DNA from: Cellvibrio japonicus Ueda107
GTDB taxonomy: Bacteria > Pseudomonadota > Gammaproteobacteria > Pseudomonadales > Cellvibrionaceae
Reading direction: 5' to 3'
NCBI RefSeq assembly: GCF_000019225.1
Contig: NC_010995.1
Coordinates: 248,001-312,000 of the forward strand
DNA: 64,000 nucleotides
The position numbers and the translations under genes were made by a program. The notes under the pieces were generated by a model. The model worked only from the letters and a program-made list of their open reading frames with translations. It was not told the origin of the DNA and did no database searches. Below are positions 45,497-54,821 of the stretch, in pieces (position 1 is the first letter of the stretch; every line of letters starts with the position of its first letter).

Positions 45497-46819
45497 TTAT
45501 TTTTTAGCTGGCTGTTGTTGCGACCAGAAATAAATATTCTGGAAGGCGTGGCTGATGTTCAGGTTAAGTGGTGGCAGCGGGTACAAATCGGTCGAGCTGG
45601 GAAAAGCCGACAAGGTATTGTGGCAGCGGAAGCAGTTGTTCATGGTGCTCTGCACCTGGGTGTAGGTTTCTACGGTGGAATTGGAAAGTTTTACCGAGCC
45701 CGTCAATATGACATCAGTATCCAGCGCCATATTGGGTTTTAAGCCATCTATAGCCGCAAACCAGATGGCGCCTATCAATGTGTAATTGTGCCAAACATCA
45801 TTGGGATCCAGTTTGCTGAGTACATCCTGATTCAAGCTGGCAATATTTTTATCATTGATGACTATGCTGGGATTGGGGGATGTTGGGTCGTTACCAAACG
45901 GGTATTGACGGCACACCTGGGTGATAGGTGAGAGGGTTTGTGTTTTTTCATTCAGCACCAATTTGTTGGTGGCGACCCAATTGAGGTTGCAATCTTTATA
46001 GGGCGTATTGGCTTTATAAAATGTCCAGTTTTCATTGGAGATGATGGTGGTGGGTGTCACCCTGGCCGGTACATTGGGCGCGTTGCGTTGATGCTCGAAC
46101 GTAGCCCAAATCATTTCCGGATGACCATTCACCACACCGCCTATGTGAAAACCTACCAGCGCCAGCTTGACAGTTTGGGTTTGGGTGGGATCTATCACTA
46201 TCTGGCCATTTTTGTTGGCGAGCTTGTTGATTTTGCCGTCCATGGTAAACATGTCGTCAGTGTTATCGCCGGGTTGAACCTGCTTCCAGGCTGCCTTTAG
46301 TTCAAGGCTGCCAATGGGGAAGCTGGTGGTCGCATTGAATTTACGCACCACCGCCGGGTCGGTGAGTTTGTTGCTGACAATAAACTGGGTAAAGGTATTG
46401 TCCAGATATTGTGAGTAGTAGACGGCCTTGCCCTGCTGGTCGACCAAAACACCGTCAGTGCCCGCCTGTAGATATTCGTCAAAGGATTGCGCATCGGTGT
46501 TAGTCCGGGTTTTAGGTACCATGCCAAAATCCGCCATTCCCAGGAGTGAGAAGGGCGAGGCAAAACTCAAAAAACGCGGCTGCCCATTGACACTTTGGGT
46601 TAGCCACAAAAACATTTGCCAAGACCACTGTTGAAATTCGCAGTTACTGCTACTGGCAAAGCCCTGGTTATCCGGTTCCGGGGTTTGGGCATGGGGAAAC
46701 CAGCTGGGATCTGATATACAACTGCTGCTGGCTGCCATCGCTGGCAGTGAGAGCATGCCGACGACGGCGGCGAGCAATTTCAGTTTTTGGGGAAGTCGGG
46801 AACTTAAGGGTGTTTTCAA
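45497..46819 (-). CDS. exported protein with a single haem c motif, first gene of the lod-like operon
   Basis: A 440-residue protein with a signal peptide (cut after AMA, near residue 30) and one CxxCH haem c attachment site, CFRCH at 396-400. Two motifs, WSWQMFLWLTQSVNG and GFHIGGVVNGHPEMIWATFEHQRNAP, look like a conserved domain of unknown function. A cytochrome in the periplasm in an operon with a quinoprotein suggests electron transfer. I recognise no named family. The start at 46819 follows a good ribosome site (ggagataaaaa). Confidence 0.75.
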   Translation of the reverse strand: MKTPLSSRLPQKLKLLAAVVGMLSLPAMAASSSCISDPSWFPHAQTPEPDNQGFASSSNCEFQQWSWQMFLWLTQSVNGQPRFLSFASPFSLLGMADFGMVPKTRTNTDAQSFDEYLQAGTDGVLVDQQGKAVYYSQYLDNTFTQFIVSNKLTDPAVVRKFNATTSFPIGSLELKAAWKQVQPGDNTDDMFTMDGKINKLANKNGQIVIDPTQTQTVKLALVGFHIGGVVNGHPEMIWATFEHQRNAPNVPARVTPTTIISNENWTFYKANTPYKDCNLNWVATNKLVLNEKTQTLSPITQVCRQYPFGNDPTSPNPSIVINDKNIASLNQDVLSKLDPNDVWHNYTLIGAIWFAAIDGLKPNMALDTDVILTGSVKLSNSTVETYTQVQSTMNNCFRCHNTLSAFPSSTDLYPLPPLNLNISHAFQNIYFWSQQQPAKK

Positions 46820-47084
46820 TTTTTATCTCCTTTAAATATCAATGGCTAACTCGGGTGCAGGTAAAAATGCGAGTGAGAATCCGTGCAGGTTATTTTTTAG
46901 GAGCGTCCGGTTCCTGACGTACCTTAATGAGGCGACTGGCTCAAAGATATTACAGCGGATTACGATACTGCGCGTAAAAGCACATACGGGCGCAGGATTG
47001 CACATTTGATATTTTTTAATGCAGGACAGATCGAGATAAGCGGCAGGTGTTGAGTTTCACACGGGGTATTATGGGGTTGTAGAC
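46820..47084. other. upstream region of the lod-like operon
   Basis: About 265 bases with no supported gene. The promoter of the minus-strand operon should be here. The stretch is AT-rich (for example catttgatattttttaatgc) but no operator stands out. Confidence 0.4.
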
Positions 47085-47133
47085 GCTAAAAAAATGAGCG
47101 ACCCCGGCCAGTTATCTGACCGGGATTTTTTAT
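47085..47133 (-). terminator. probable terminator after the AraC gene
   Basis: On the minus strand, cccggtcagataactggccgggg forms a GC-rich hairpin and a run of seven T residues follows within a few bases. Confidence 0.7.
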
Positions 47134-47152
47134 GAGTTTCGGTATCAATCCT

Positions 47153-48313
47153 TCACGCGACTTTTTCTTCTTTACCGAGATGTTGTTTGCGGTATTCCGT
47201 CGGGGATATGCCTACCAGTCGATTAAAGAAACGGTGGAAGGCCGACTTGCTGTTAAAGCCGGCCTGCAACAACACATCCATCACGGTCATGTCGGCATAG
47301 GCTTGATCGCCTAAGAGGCGCTTGGCTTCTTCTACCCGGTAACTGTTCATAAATTCAAAAAAGTTGGTGCCGTAATGTTTGTTAATGACGGCAGAAACAT
47401 CTTTAACCGACAGGCTGATGCGTTTGGCGAACTCCTCGATATTGAGGTTTTGCTTGAGGAAGAGCTTCTGTTCCTCCATACCTTGCTGGACTTTGGCAAT
47501 CGCGGAATCGCTCAGTTTTTCTTCGGTTTTTTCCTTGGGTGGCTCGGGCTTGGTGGTGAGCAGCTCATGGGTATGTACCAGGCTGTTAATAAACAGCGCG
47601 TTGATCAAAATCAGGATCAGGTAGTTTTCTGTAATACCGAAGGCGTCGGAAATATTGGGGTAGTTGGCAGCAATGGTATTGGCAATCAGGTGTACCAGGA
47701 TGGAGAAGCTCCAGGTGACCAGGAAACCCAGGCTGAGGATATTGAGCCAGCTTGGTTCCAGGGGGGAAAAATGGGAGTACTGGTTTTTCAGGCTGCGACG
47801 GTAACTGTGTACACGTAATACCGCTGCGATGCCATAGGCCAGTGGCAGTAACTTGATGAAATGCCAGACGGCATTGGCCAGTTCCCGCTCTTCCGGTGTT
47901 TGGCCCAGGGTGCGGAAACGCAGGTCGCTGGAGTCGATGGATAATATCGCCAGCCAGGCCCAGGTTAAGGCCAGGGGGATCAGGTGCAGCAGATGGTCGC
48001 GCCTGAGGCGGAAGGAGTCTTCTGTGAGGGAGGCGACATACAGCAGTAATATTGGCCCTTTCAGCAACTGGGCGGCGCTCAGGCAATAGGGCAGTAGCCA
48101 GTCGTCGAAAACGGGAGTGATTTTGACATCGTCATTCCACAGCACCAGCACACAGGCTGAACCGACCGCGATGGAGAGCATAAATGCACTGAGTAAACGG
48201 TTGGCCAGCTTGTTTTTAACCGGCAGCATGGCCTGGAAAATAACGAGCAGCAAACATTCCGCCATGGTCATGAACAGGACAACGTCATGAATATTAAATA
48301 TGTGTTTTTGCAT
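47153..48313 (-). CDS. AraC family regulator with N-terminal membrane domain
   Basis: A 386-residue protein. The first about 225 residues contain roughly seven hydrophobic helices (for example VVLFMTMAECLLLVIFQAM, LLSAFMLSIAVGSACVLVLW, ILSLGFLVTWSFSILVHLIANTIAANY). The last about 110 residues form an AraC DNA-binding domain (LNIEEFAKRISLSVKDVSAVINKHYG, AGFNSKSAFHRFFNRLVGISPTEYRK). Such fused membrane sensors are frequent near polysaccharide and quinoprotein loci. It lies between the lod-like operon and an alpha/beta hydrolase and is the only transcription regulator near the laminarin genes, so it could act on either. Confidence 0.88.
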   Translation of the reverse strand: MQKHIFNIHDVVLFMTMAECLLLVIFQAMLPVKNKLANRLLSAFMLSIAVGSACVLVLWNDDVKITPVFDDWLLPYCLSAAQLLKGPILLLYVASLTEDSFRLRRDHLLHLIPLALTWAWLAILSIDSSDLRFRTLGQTPEERELANAVWHFIKLLPLAYGIAAVLRVHSYRRSLKNQYSHFSPLEPSWLNILSLGFLVTWSFSILVHLIANTIAANYPNISDAFGITENYLILILINALFINSLVHTHELLTTKPEPPKEKTEEKLSDSAIAKVQQGMEEQKLFLKQNLNIEEFAKRISLSVKDVSAVINKHYGTNFFEFMNSYRVEEAKRLLGDQAYADMTVMDVLLQAGFNSKSAFHRFFNRLVGISPTEYRKQHLGKEEKVA

Positions 48314-48488
48314 GGAGGTTAAACCCGGTTTGTCATTGTTATATGGTTCACCCGGGGGATTATAGAGGATGGGGGCAAGGGTGTCGCAGGCTAATTCCGT
48401 TAGCCTTTGGCTGTCGCCCTCGCATTGGTGGCGTCGAGTGGGTAGAGTAGCCCGGATTTATCACGGTTTTATGGATACCTGATCGCTT

Positions 48489-49469
48489 ATGTTTTCATCT
48501 GCTCCGGTGACTGATAACCCTGCCTGGCTAAGCTTGTTGGGGGATTTGCCCCCCCTGCGGGTGGAGGTAACAGCCGATAACCTGAACACACAGGATGCCC
48601 GTGTACAGGCTTATCTGGCGTATTACGGCATCCATTTCGCGCGGAATCCGGGGCTGGTCCATGGCTTTGGTGGGCTGGAGATCGCCGGCTACCGGATCGC
48701 AACCCACTATTGGCTGCCCGCAGGGGCGAAGGGAACCCTGGTGGTGGTGCACGGCTACTACGACCATGCGGGGATTTTCGGGCACGCCATTCGCTTCGGG
48801 TTGGAGCAGCAACTGGCGGTGGTGGCATTTGACCTGCCCGGCCATGGTTTGAGCAGTGGTGACAGGGTGGCTATTGATCGCTTTGACACCTATGCCGATA
48901 TCCTGGCGGGTGTCCTGGAGCGTTTGCAGCCCGTCTTGCCCCAGCCACTGTATGCCCTGGGACAAAGTACCGGGGGGGCTGTATTGCTTAACCATCTCTG
49001 GCGCTATCCCCGACAGGCGGCACACTGGCACCGCATAGCCCTGGCGGCGCCCCTGCTGTTACCGCGTGGCTGGATACTGGGGCGGATTTCCTATGCCTTG
49101 TTACGTCCTTTTTGTCGCCGGCTCAGGCGCAGCCGTTCGCGCAGTTCGCACGATGAGACATTTCTTGAGTTCCTGGATCAGCGCGATCCACTACAGGACA
49201 AAACACTGTCTGTGCAGTGGGTAGGCGCCATGAAGGACTGGAATGCCCAATTCCGCGCTTTTCCTGCCAAGGAGACGCCACTGCTCGTTGTGCAGGGTAC
49301 GGCAGATGGCACAGTGGCCTGGCGCTACAACCTTCGCCAGATAAGGCGCAAGTTGCCGCACGCCCGCGTTGCCCTGATCGAGGGGGCCGGCCACCAGTTG
49401 GTCAATGAGCGCGATGATTATCGCCAGCAGGCATTTATGCAAATTCATCGTTTCTTTTTTGATAACTGA
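48489..49469 (+). CDS. alpha/beta hydrolase, lysophospholipase-like
   Basis: A 326-residue cytoplasmic serine hydrolase. The oxyanion region is VVVHGYYDHAGIFG, the nucleophile elbow is GQSTGG with Ser160, and the catalytic His is in GAGHQLVNERD near the end; the Asp is in VQGTADGTVAW. This is the pattern of monoacylglycerol lipase/lysophospholipase (PldB-like, Hydrolase_4) proteins. No signal peptide is present. Substrate cannot be told from the sequence. It precedes, with a short gap, a DUF368 membrane protein gene; both are on the plus strand and may share a transcript. Confidence 0.88.
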   Translation: MFSSAPVTDNPAWLSLLGDLPPLRVEVTADNLNTQDARVQAYLAYYGIHFARNPGLVHGFGGLEIAGYRIATHYWLPAGAKGTLVVVHGYYDHAGIFGHAIRFGLEQQLAVVAFDLPGHGLSSGDRVAIDRFDTYADILAGVLERLQPVLPQPLYALGQSTGGAVLLNHLWRYPRQAAHWHRIALAAPLLLPRGWILGRISYALLRPFCRRLRRSRSRSSHDETFLEFLDQRDPLQDKTLSVQWVGAMKDWNAQFRAFPAKETPLLVVQGTADGTVAWRYNLRQIRRKLPHARVALIEGAGHQLVNERDDYRQQAFMQIHRFFFDN

Positions 49470-49541
49470 CTTGAGCCGGGTGACAGGCTTGGGCACACTC
49501 GCGCCCCTGACACTATAACGATTTAACGAAAGGAGCTGTTT

Positions 49542-50501
49542 GTGAACCAGCCTGATAGAACCCTGAAAGACTATTTGCTCGTCCTGTTAAAGGGCCTGTG
49601 TATGGGCGCCGCTGATGTGGTGCCCGGCGTATCCGGTGGAACCATCGCGTTTATCACCGGTATTTACGATGAGTGGCTGACGTCACTCAAACGCTGTACC
49701 CCTGCGGTATTGCTGATGCTAAAGCGCGAGGGGATTGCCAAGACCTGGCGCTATATCAACGGAAATTTCCTCGTTGCCTTATTTGGCGGCATCCTGATCA
49801 GCCTGAAAACCTTTGCGGCCATTGTGTTGATGGCAATGGATGCCTACCCCATCCTGGTGTGGGCCTTTTTCTCCGGGTTAGTGGCGGCATCTATCTATCA
49901 CCTGGCGCGTGAGCAGCGCGGCTGGGGGCTGACGGAAGTCTTTGGTTTGCTGTTGGGTATTGCCTTTATCCTGGCGATCTCTTTTATGGCTCCTGCCCAG
50001 TTGCCTGGACATGGATGGATTTTGTTTCTGGGCGGTTTTGTCGCCATTTGCGCCATGATCCTGCCCGGCATTTCGGGTAGTTTTATCCTGTTACTGGTGG
50101 GGCTCTACCCGGTATTCCTGCAGGCGATCCACAACCTGGAGATCGTCAAGCTGCTGTGGTTTGGGGCGGGTTGTATTACCGGCCTGATTGTCTTCTCGCG
50201 TTTCCTGTTGTGGCTGCTCAAGTCCTACCACAACCAGACACTGTCGGTCTTGGTTGGCTTTTTGGTGGGGTCGCTCTATGTGACCTGGCCCTGGAAACAC
50301 GCGCTGTTAACCACCACGGACAGCCATGGCCGCACGGTGGTGCTGCAACAGGAAAATATCAATCCCTTTAACTATGCCGCCGTTACCGGTACTGAACCCA
50401 CCCTGGGCCTGGCTGTGCTCTGGGCGTTTATCGGGGTGGCCCTGGTGCTGGGCGTCGAGGTGGTCGCAGGTTGGATCAAGCGCCGCAGCCAGGGCGCCTG
50501 A
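49542..50501 (+). CDS. DUF368 family membrane protein, undecaprenyl-phosphate transporter type
   Basis: A 319-residue inner-membrane protein with about eight helices. Start is GTG 49542, behind AAAGGAGC. Hallmarks are the N-terminal KGLCMGAADVVPGVSGGTIAFITGIYDE and the internal repeat FVAICAMILPGISGSFILLLVGLY, each with the G-x-S-G motif of re-entrant loops. DUF368 (PopT) proteins recycle undecaprenyl phosphate from the outer to the inner leaflet for peptidoglycan synthesis in other bacteria; that role is transferred by family. A strong hairpin follows. Confidence 0.9.
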   Translation: MNQPDRTLKDYLLVLLKGLCMGAADVVPGVSGGTIAFITGIYDEWLTSLKRCTPAVLLMLKREGIAKTWRYINGNFLVALFGGILISLKTFAAIVLMAMDAYPILVWAFFSGLVAASIYHLAREQRGWGLTEVFGLLLGIAFILAISFMAPAQLPGHGWILFLGGFVAICAMILPGISGSFILLLVGLYPVFLQAIHNLEIVKLLWFGAGCITGLIVFSRFLLWLLKSYHNQTLSVLVGFLVGSLYVTWPWKHALLTTTDSHGRTVVLQQENINPFNYAAVTGTEPTLGLAVLWAFIGVALVLGVEVVAGWIKRRSQGA

Positions 50502-50525
50502 CCCTCGGCCAATCCATAAAGACTG

Positions 50526-50575
50526 CCCATAAAAAAACGCCGCGGCCTGTTGGACTCGCGGCGTTTTTTTATGGG
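50526..50575. terminator. bidirectional terminator between DUF368 gene and serA
   Basis: A 19-bp perfect stem with core acgccgcg / cgcggcgt and A/T tracts on both arms lies between converging genes. Confidence 0.92.
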
Positions 50576-50588
50576 CGAGAAGCCGGGC

Positions 50589-51818
50589 TTAAAAGAGTAC
50601 GCGGCAGCGAATGGTGCCATCGATCTTTTTCAGCTGCTCCAGTGCGGCTTCGCTGTAGGGTGAGTTGATATCCACCACCACATAGCCCACCTTGTCGTTG
50701 GTTTGCAGGTACTGGGAGGAGATGTTGATCTTGTTGTCGGAGAAGATCTTGTTGATTGCCGACAAGACCCCCGGCACGTTGGCATGCACGTGCAACAGGC
50801 GGTGCGCGTCCGGATGGCCGGGCAGGGCCACTTCGGGGAAATTGACCGAGCTGGTAGTCGTGCCGTTGTCGGAATACTTGATCAGCTTTTCCGCCACTTC
50901 GATACCGATGTTCTCCTGGGCTTCCATGGTGGAGCCGCCGATGTGCGGGGTCAGGATCACATTATCCAGGCCGCGCAGCGGACTGATGAACTCATCGCCG
51001 TTGGCCTTGGGCTCTTCGGGGAATACGTCGATGGCCGCACCGGCGATATGGCCGGCTTTGATGGCGTTGGCCAGGGCATCGATATCCACCACGGTGCCGC
51101 GCGAGGCGTTAATCAGGATGGCACCTTTCTTCATCAGGCCGATTTCGCGCGCCCCGATCATATCCTGGGTGGCGGCAGTTTCGGGCACGTGCAGGCTGAT
51201 GATGTCGGAGGTCGCCAGCAGTTCATCCAGGTCGCGCACTTGTGCAGCGTTACCCAGTGGCAGTTTGGTGACCACATCGTAGAAGCGCACTTTCATACCG
51301 AGCGATTCCGCCAGTACGCTGGTTTGGCTGCCGATAGAGCCATAGCCGATCAGGCCCAGGGTCTTGCCGCGAATCTCATAGGAGCCTATGGCCGATTTGT
51401 CCCAGCCGCCGCGATGGCAGACAACGTTTTTCTGCGGGATATTGCGCAGTAACAGGATGGCTTCGGCGATCACCAGTTCGGCGACCGAGCGGGTATTGGA
51501 GTAGGGAGCGTTAAACACGGCTACACCGTGCTCCTGGGCAGCTTTCAGGTCGACCTGGTTGGTGCCTATGCAGAAGCAGCCGGCAGCGATCAACTTGGGC
51601 GCGTTTTCAAAGACCCGGCGGGTCAGTTGGGTGCGCGAGCGCAGGCCGACAAAGTGGGCGTCCTGGATGCGCTCAACCAGCGCGTCTTCACCCAGGGCCG
51701 TTTTCAGGTATTCAATATTGGTGTAACCGGCAGCGTGCAGGGTATCCACGGCCGATTGGTGTACGCCTTCCAGCAACAGGAACTTGATCTTGCTCTTGTC
51801 TAACGAGGTTTTGCTCAT
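50589..51818 (-). CDS. serA: D-3-phosphoglycerate dehydrogenase
   Basis: I use ATG 51818 (409 residues; E. coli has 410), behind GGAGTTC; a TTG five codons upstream is less likely. The N-terminus MSKTSLDKSKIKFLLLEGVHQSAVD is nearly the E. coli SerA start. The NAD motif is LIGYGSIGSQTSVLAESLGM, the catalytic His lies in ILTPHIGGSTMEAQENIG, and the C-terminal ACT domain (about 335-409, HANVPGVLSAINKIF) gives serine feedback. It catalyses the first step of serine synthesis from 3-phosphoglycerate. Confidence 0.97.
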   Translation of the reverse strand: MSKTSLDKSKIKFLLLEGVHQSAVDTLHAAGYTNIEYLKTALGEDALVERIQDAHFVGLRSRTQLTRRVFENAPKLIAAGCFCIGTNQVDLKAAQEHGVAVFNAPYSNTRSVAELVIAEAILLLRNIPQKNVVCHRGGWDKSAIGSYEIRGKTLGLIGYGSIGSQTSVLAESLGMKVRFYDVVTKLPLGNAAQVRDLDELLATSDIISLHVPETAATQDMIGAREIGLMKKGAILINASRGTVVDIDALANAIKAGHIAGAAIDVFPEEPKANGDEFISPLRGLDNVILTPHIGGSTMEAQENIGIEVAEKLIKYSDNGTTTSSVNFPEVALPGHPDAHRLLHVHANVPGVLSAINKIFSDNKINISSQYLQTNDKVGYVVVDINSPYSEAALEQLKKIDGTIRCRVLF

Positions 51819-52105
51819 GGGTATGAACTCCAAAGTGGGTAATCTGTGCAGCGCTGTCTCCGCGGGCTGTTAACAGGCGGTGTCGTTACGGGAAACGATC
51901 AGCAGGAGACAAGAGGGGCCTTTAAGGGCCGGCGGGCTGAAAATGGCGCGCATGATACCACAGGCGGTCAGGGGAAACAGTTGCAGACTGTCGGTGAAAG
52001 CGCTTGAGGCTTATAGTCATTTATTTCATTACCTGGTCATGGCATCCCTTATAATGGCGCCTCAAATTGTTACTTATTGATTGTTATTGTCTTGAGGTTC
52101 TGGGT

Positions 52106-53308
52106 TTGTCATCGTCAGTTGTATCGGCCGAAGCAGCTTCACCGACCTTTTTTATTGCGCTCCTGGCCATGGGGTTGGGCAGTTTTGCGATAGGTGTGGG
52201 TGAATTTATCTCCATGGGCTTGTTGCCTGAAATATCCACTTCCCTTGTTATCACTATCCCCCAGGCGGGCCATGCTATCAGTGCGTATGCCCTGGGCGTT
52301 GTTATCGGCGCGCCACTGCTGGCGATTGCCAGTACCGGGCGCTCGCGGACACGCATGCTGGTGGTCATGATGGGGCTCTACGCCCTGGCCAATATCGCCA
52401 GTGCCTTGGCGCCCGGTTATTGGTCCTTTATGGTCTTGCGCCTGCTAAGCGGGTTTCCCCATGGCACCTATTTTGGTATCGCCTCCCTGGTGGCGGCTTC
52501 CCTGGCACCTGCGCATATGCGCGCCCGCGCCGTCGCCTATGTGATGCTGGGCCTGTCGTTGGCGACCCTGGTCGGGGTGCCTGTGGCAACGGGGCTGGGG
52601 CAATGGCTGGGATGGCGTTCGGCGTTTGTGCTGGTGGGGTTAATTGCGCTGGCATCCGTTATTTGCATTATCAAATTCGTGCCGGCGGAACCAGCGCGTG
52701 CCGGTGCGCGTATCGCCCATGAGTTGTCCATGTTTACCAATCGCCAGGTATGGATAACCCTGGGGATTGGCGCCATAGGATTCGGTGGATTGTTTGCCAT
52801 TTTTTCCTATGTGAAACCGACCCTGATGAGCCTGGCCGGGCTGACCGAAGTTGGTGTGCCTTTGGTATTGGCACTGTTTGGTGCAGGTATGGTGGTGGGC
52901 AATATCGTCGGCTCGCACATGGCGGATAAGGATTTACTGGGGACAATCAAACGCTGTTTGATCTGGTCAATGCTTGCCTGCGCCTTCTTTGCCCTGACCG
53001 CATCGCACCTGCTGCTTGCCTGCCTTGCGGTATTTTGTGTGGGAACCGTGGTTGTGATTGGCCCGGCGGTACAAATCCGTTTGATGGATGTTGCCGGAAA
53101 GGCGCAAACCATGGCCGCGGCCATGAACCATTCAGCGTTTAATTTTGCCAACGCCGCCGGGGCGTTTTTAGGTGGCGTTGCGATAGACGCCGGTTTTGGC
53201 TATGCCTCGACCGGCTGGGTAGGTCTGTTCCTGTCGGCAGCGGGGCTGGCCATGTTTTACTGGATGCTGGTGGATGCCCGGCGCCAGGCCCGGTGTGTTG
53301 CCGGATAG
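52106..53308 (+). CDS. MFS transporter, drug/arabinose efflux type
   Basis: I choose the TTG at 52106 (400 residues), because a GAGG site lies about 9 bases before it; an earlier TTG at 52067 has no ribosome site. Twelve hydrophobic helices are visible. Loop motifs GRSRTRMLVVMMGLYALANIASALAP and RLLSGFPHGTYFGIASLVAASLAP, the YdhP/AraJ-like MFS pattern, identify the subfamily. These are usually proton-driven exporters of drugs or sugars. The neighbours give no hint on substrate. A hairpin follows the stop. Confidence 0.85.
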   Translation: MSSSVVSAEAASPTFFIALLAMGLGSFAIGVGEFISMGLLPEISTSLVITIPQAGHAISAYALGVVIGAPLLAIASTGRSRTRMLVVMMGLYALANIASALAPGYWSFMVLRLLSGFPHGTYFGIASLVAASLAPAHMRARAVAYVMLGLSLATLVGVPVATGLGQWLGWRSAFVLVGLIALASVICIIKFVPAEPARAGARIAHELSMFTNRQVWITLGIGAIGFGGLFAIFSYVKPTLMSLAGLTEVGVPLVLALFGAGMVVGNIVGSHMADKDLLGTIKRCLIWSMLACAFFALTASHLLLACLAVFCVGTVVVIGPAVQIRLMDVAGKAQTMAAAMNHSAFNFANAAGAFLGGVAIDAGFGYASTGWVGLFLSAAGLAMFYWMLVDARRQARCVAG

Positions 53309-53327
53309 CGCCGATCCGCCGTCAACA

Positions 53328-53352
53328 GTGCGTGGCTAAACGGGCCACGCAC
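53328..53352. terminator. hairpin between converging MFS and DUF4197 genes
   Basis: A 9-bp perfect stem, gtgcgtggc / gccacgcac, with a 7-base loop; no long T-tract. Confidence 0.5.
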
Positions 53353-53359
53353 CTCGCCG

Positions 53360-54082
53360 CTACTGCTTTTGCCCAAACACGGCGCCAATGATCTGGCTGC
53401 CGCGCTGTACCGGATCCTTGCGGATGAGTTTCTCTTCCACGGCCACTTGCTTGAACAAACCATCCAGCGCCATGTTGAGGGCGTGCTGCTCCAGGTCCAG
53501 GCTGGGTTTGTTGGCGATGGGCAGCAGGTTGTAAGTATTGAGCAACTGTTTGTATTGGCTGTAGAAGCCTATCTGCTCCAGGTTTTGCTGGATGATGGGT
53601 TGGTAGCGCTGGCGCAGGCTGGCTTCGGTCTGGGCGCGGAAATAGTCGGTGGCTGCCGTGTCGCTGCCGCGGATAATCCCCAGCGCGTCGGTCACGCTCA
53701 TATTGCGCACCGCATCGATAAACACGGTCGCTGCTTCTCCCGCTGCCTTTTCAGCACCCTGGTTCATCAAGGCTTCCACCTTATCGATTTGGGCGCCCAG
53801 GCCCAGTTGGCGCAAATTGCTGGCAATGGGCTGCAAGTTGGCGGGCAACCCGATGCGGTAGAGCGAGCTATTGGCATAGCCGCCGCTGGCAGACAGGCTG
53901 GCGGTCGCGCGGCTGCTGCCCAGCTCCAGGGTTTCCTTGATCGCGCGGATCAATTGCGCCTGGTTGTTATAGCCAGTGGCGCTGGCGACAGCGGCACCGG
54001 TTTCGGCGATCTGCGGCAGGGTGGCGTTGCAAGCCACCAGGCTCAGGGGAAGGAGTAAAAAGCACGTGCGGGCCAGTTTCAT
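53360..54082 (-). CDS. DUF4197 domain lipoprotein
   Basis: A 240-residue protein with a lipobox (LVAC, Cys18). The features ALGIIRGSDTAATDYFRAQTEASL, LPANLQPIASNLRQLGLGAQID and the helical C-terminus (LDLEQHALNMALDGLFKQVAVEEKLIRKDPVQRGSQIIGAVFG) are diagnostic of DUF4197, a widespread family of unknown function in the periplasm. Length is typical. It lies 19 bases after trmO on the same strand, so the two genes may be co-transcribed. Confidence 0.9.
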   Translation of the reverse strand: MKLARTCFLLLPLSLVACNATLPQIAETGAAVASATGYNNQAQLIRAIKETLELGSSRATASLSASGGYANSSLYRIGLPANLQPIASNLRQLGLGAQIDKVEALMNQGAEKAAGEAATVFIDAVRNMSVTDALGIIRGSDTAATDYFRAQTEASLRQRYQPIIQQNLEQIGFYSQYKQLLNTYNLLPIANKPSLDLEQHALNMALDGLFKQVAVEEKLIRKDPVQRGSQIIGAVFGQKQ

Positions 54083-54101
54083 GGTGAGTCCTCTTCCAAA
54101 T

Positions 54102-54821
54102 TCAGGCGAGTGGTAAAAGTTGGGTCAATTGAATGCTGTAGGTGTTACCGGGGTCAACCCGATACTGCCAGCGCACATCCAGGTCGAGCAGTTTCATGCC
54201 GTAAACCCGTCCGGGTTCGGGCTCCTGGTATTGGGGGCGCGGGTCCTGTTGCAAGACCTGGGTAATCAGCCCGGCCAGGTCGATGTCGCGGGTTTTCCAG
54301 TAAGCGACGCAAAACGCCATCCATTCGGCCGGAATGGTAACGGGGATGGCTGCCGGTGGTTCCGGGGCGACATGGTTTTCGGCCGCGAGTACGCAATCCG
54401 CATAGGGGATATAGGGTTTGATATCCAGCACCGGTGTGCCATCGAGCAAGTCCAGGCCGCTGATACGGATAAACAGCTTGCCCTCGCGCTGCTCCCAGTC
54501 GTGCAGCCGCACCACCGACAAGCCGATAGGCGAGGGGCGCGTTGGCGAGCGGGTGGCAAATACGCCCAGGGTTTTGTTGCCGCCCAGGCGCGGCGGTTTC
54601 ACCCTGGCTTTCCAATCCTCGCGCCGGTTGGCGTGAAACACAAATTCCACCCACAGGTGGCTGGTGCCTTCCAGCCCTGCCAGCGCATCCGGGTCATCGT
54701 AGGGCGGTAGCAATTCTATTTCCCCTCGGGCCAGTGGCGCCAGGCCGGGTTGGCGCGGTATGCCGAACTTTTCCTTGAAACAGGAATGGACAATACCTAT
54801 GGCGGGGAAGGTGAAATTCAT
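54102..54821 (-). CDS. trmO: tRNA (N6-threonylcarbamoyladenosine37-N6)-methyltransferase TrmO
   Basis: A 239-residue protein of the UPF0066/TsaA family (E. coli YaeB has 235). The start AIGIVHSCFKEKFGIPRQPGLAP, then LWVEFVFHANR, FATRSPTRPSPIGLSVVRL and GLDLLDGTPVLDIKPYIPYAD are the conserved stretches of the SAM-binding beta-barrel. TrmO methylates the t6A base at position 37 of threonine tRNA. The C-terminal extension (residues 165-239) matches the usual C-terminal domain. Confidence 0.95.
   Translation of the reverse strand: MNFTFPAIGIVHSCFKEKFGIPRQPGLAPLARGEIELLPPYDDPDALAGLEGTSHLWVEFVFHANRREDWKARVKPPRLGGNKTLGVFATRSPTRPSPIGLSVVRLHDWEQREGKLFIRISGLDLLDGTPVLDIKPYIPYADCVLAAENHVAPEPPAAIPVTIPAEWMAFCVAYWKTRDIDLAGLITQVLQQDPRPQYQEPEPGRVYGMKLLDLDVRWQYRVDPGNTYSIQLTQLLPLA

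Noticed and set aside
52067..52105. N-terminal extension of the MFS transporter
   Set aside because: The first TTG lacks a ribosome site and the added residues (LLIDCYCLEVLG) are not conserved-looking. The TTG at 52106 follows GAGG.
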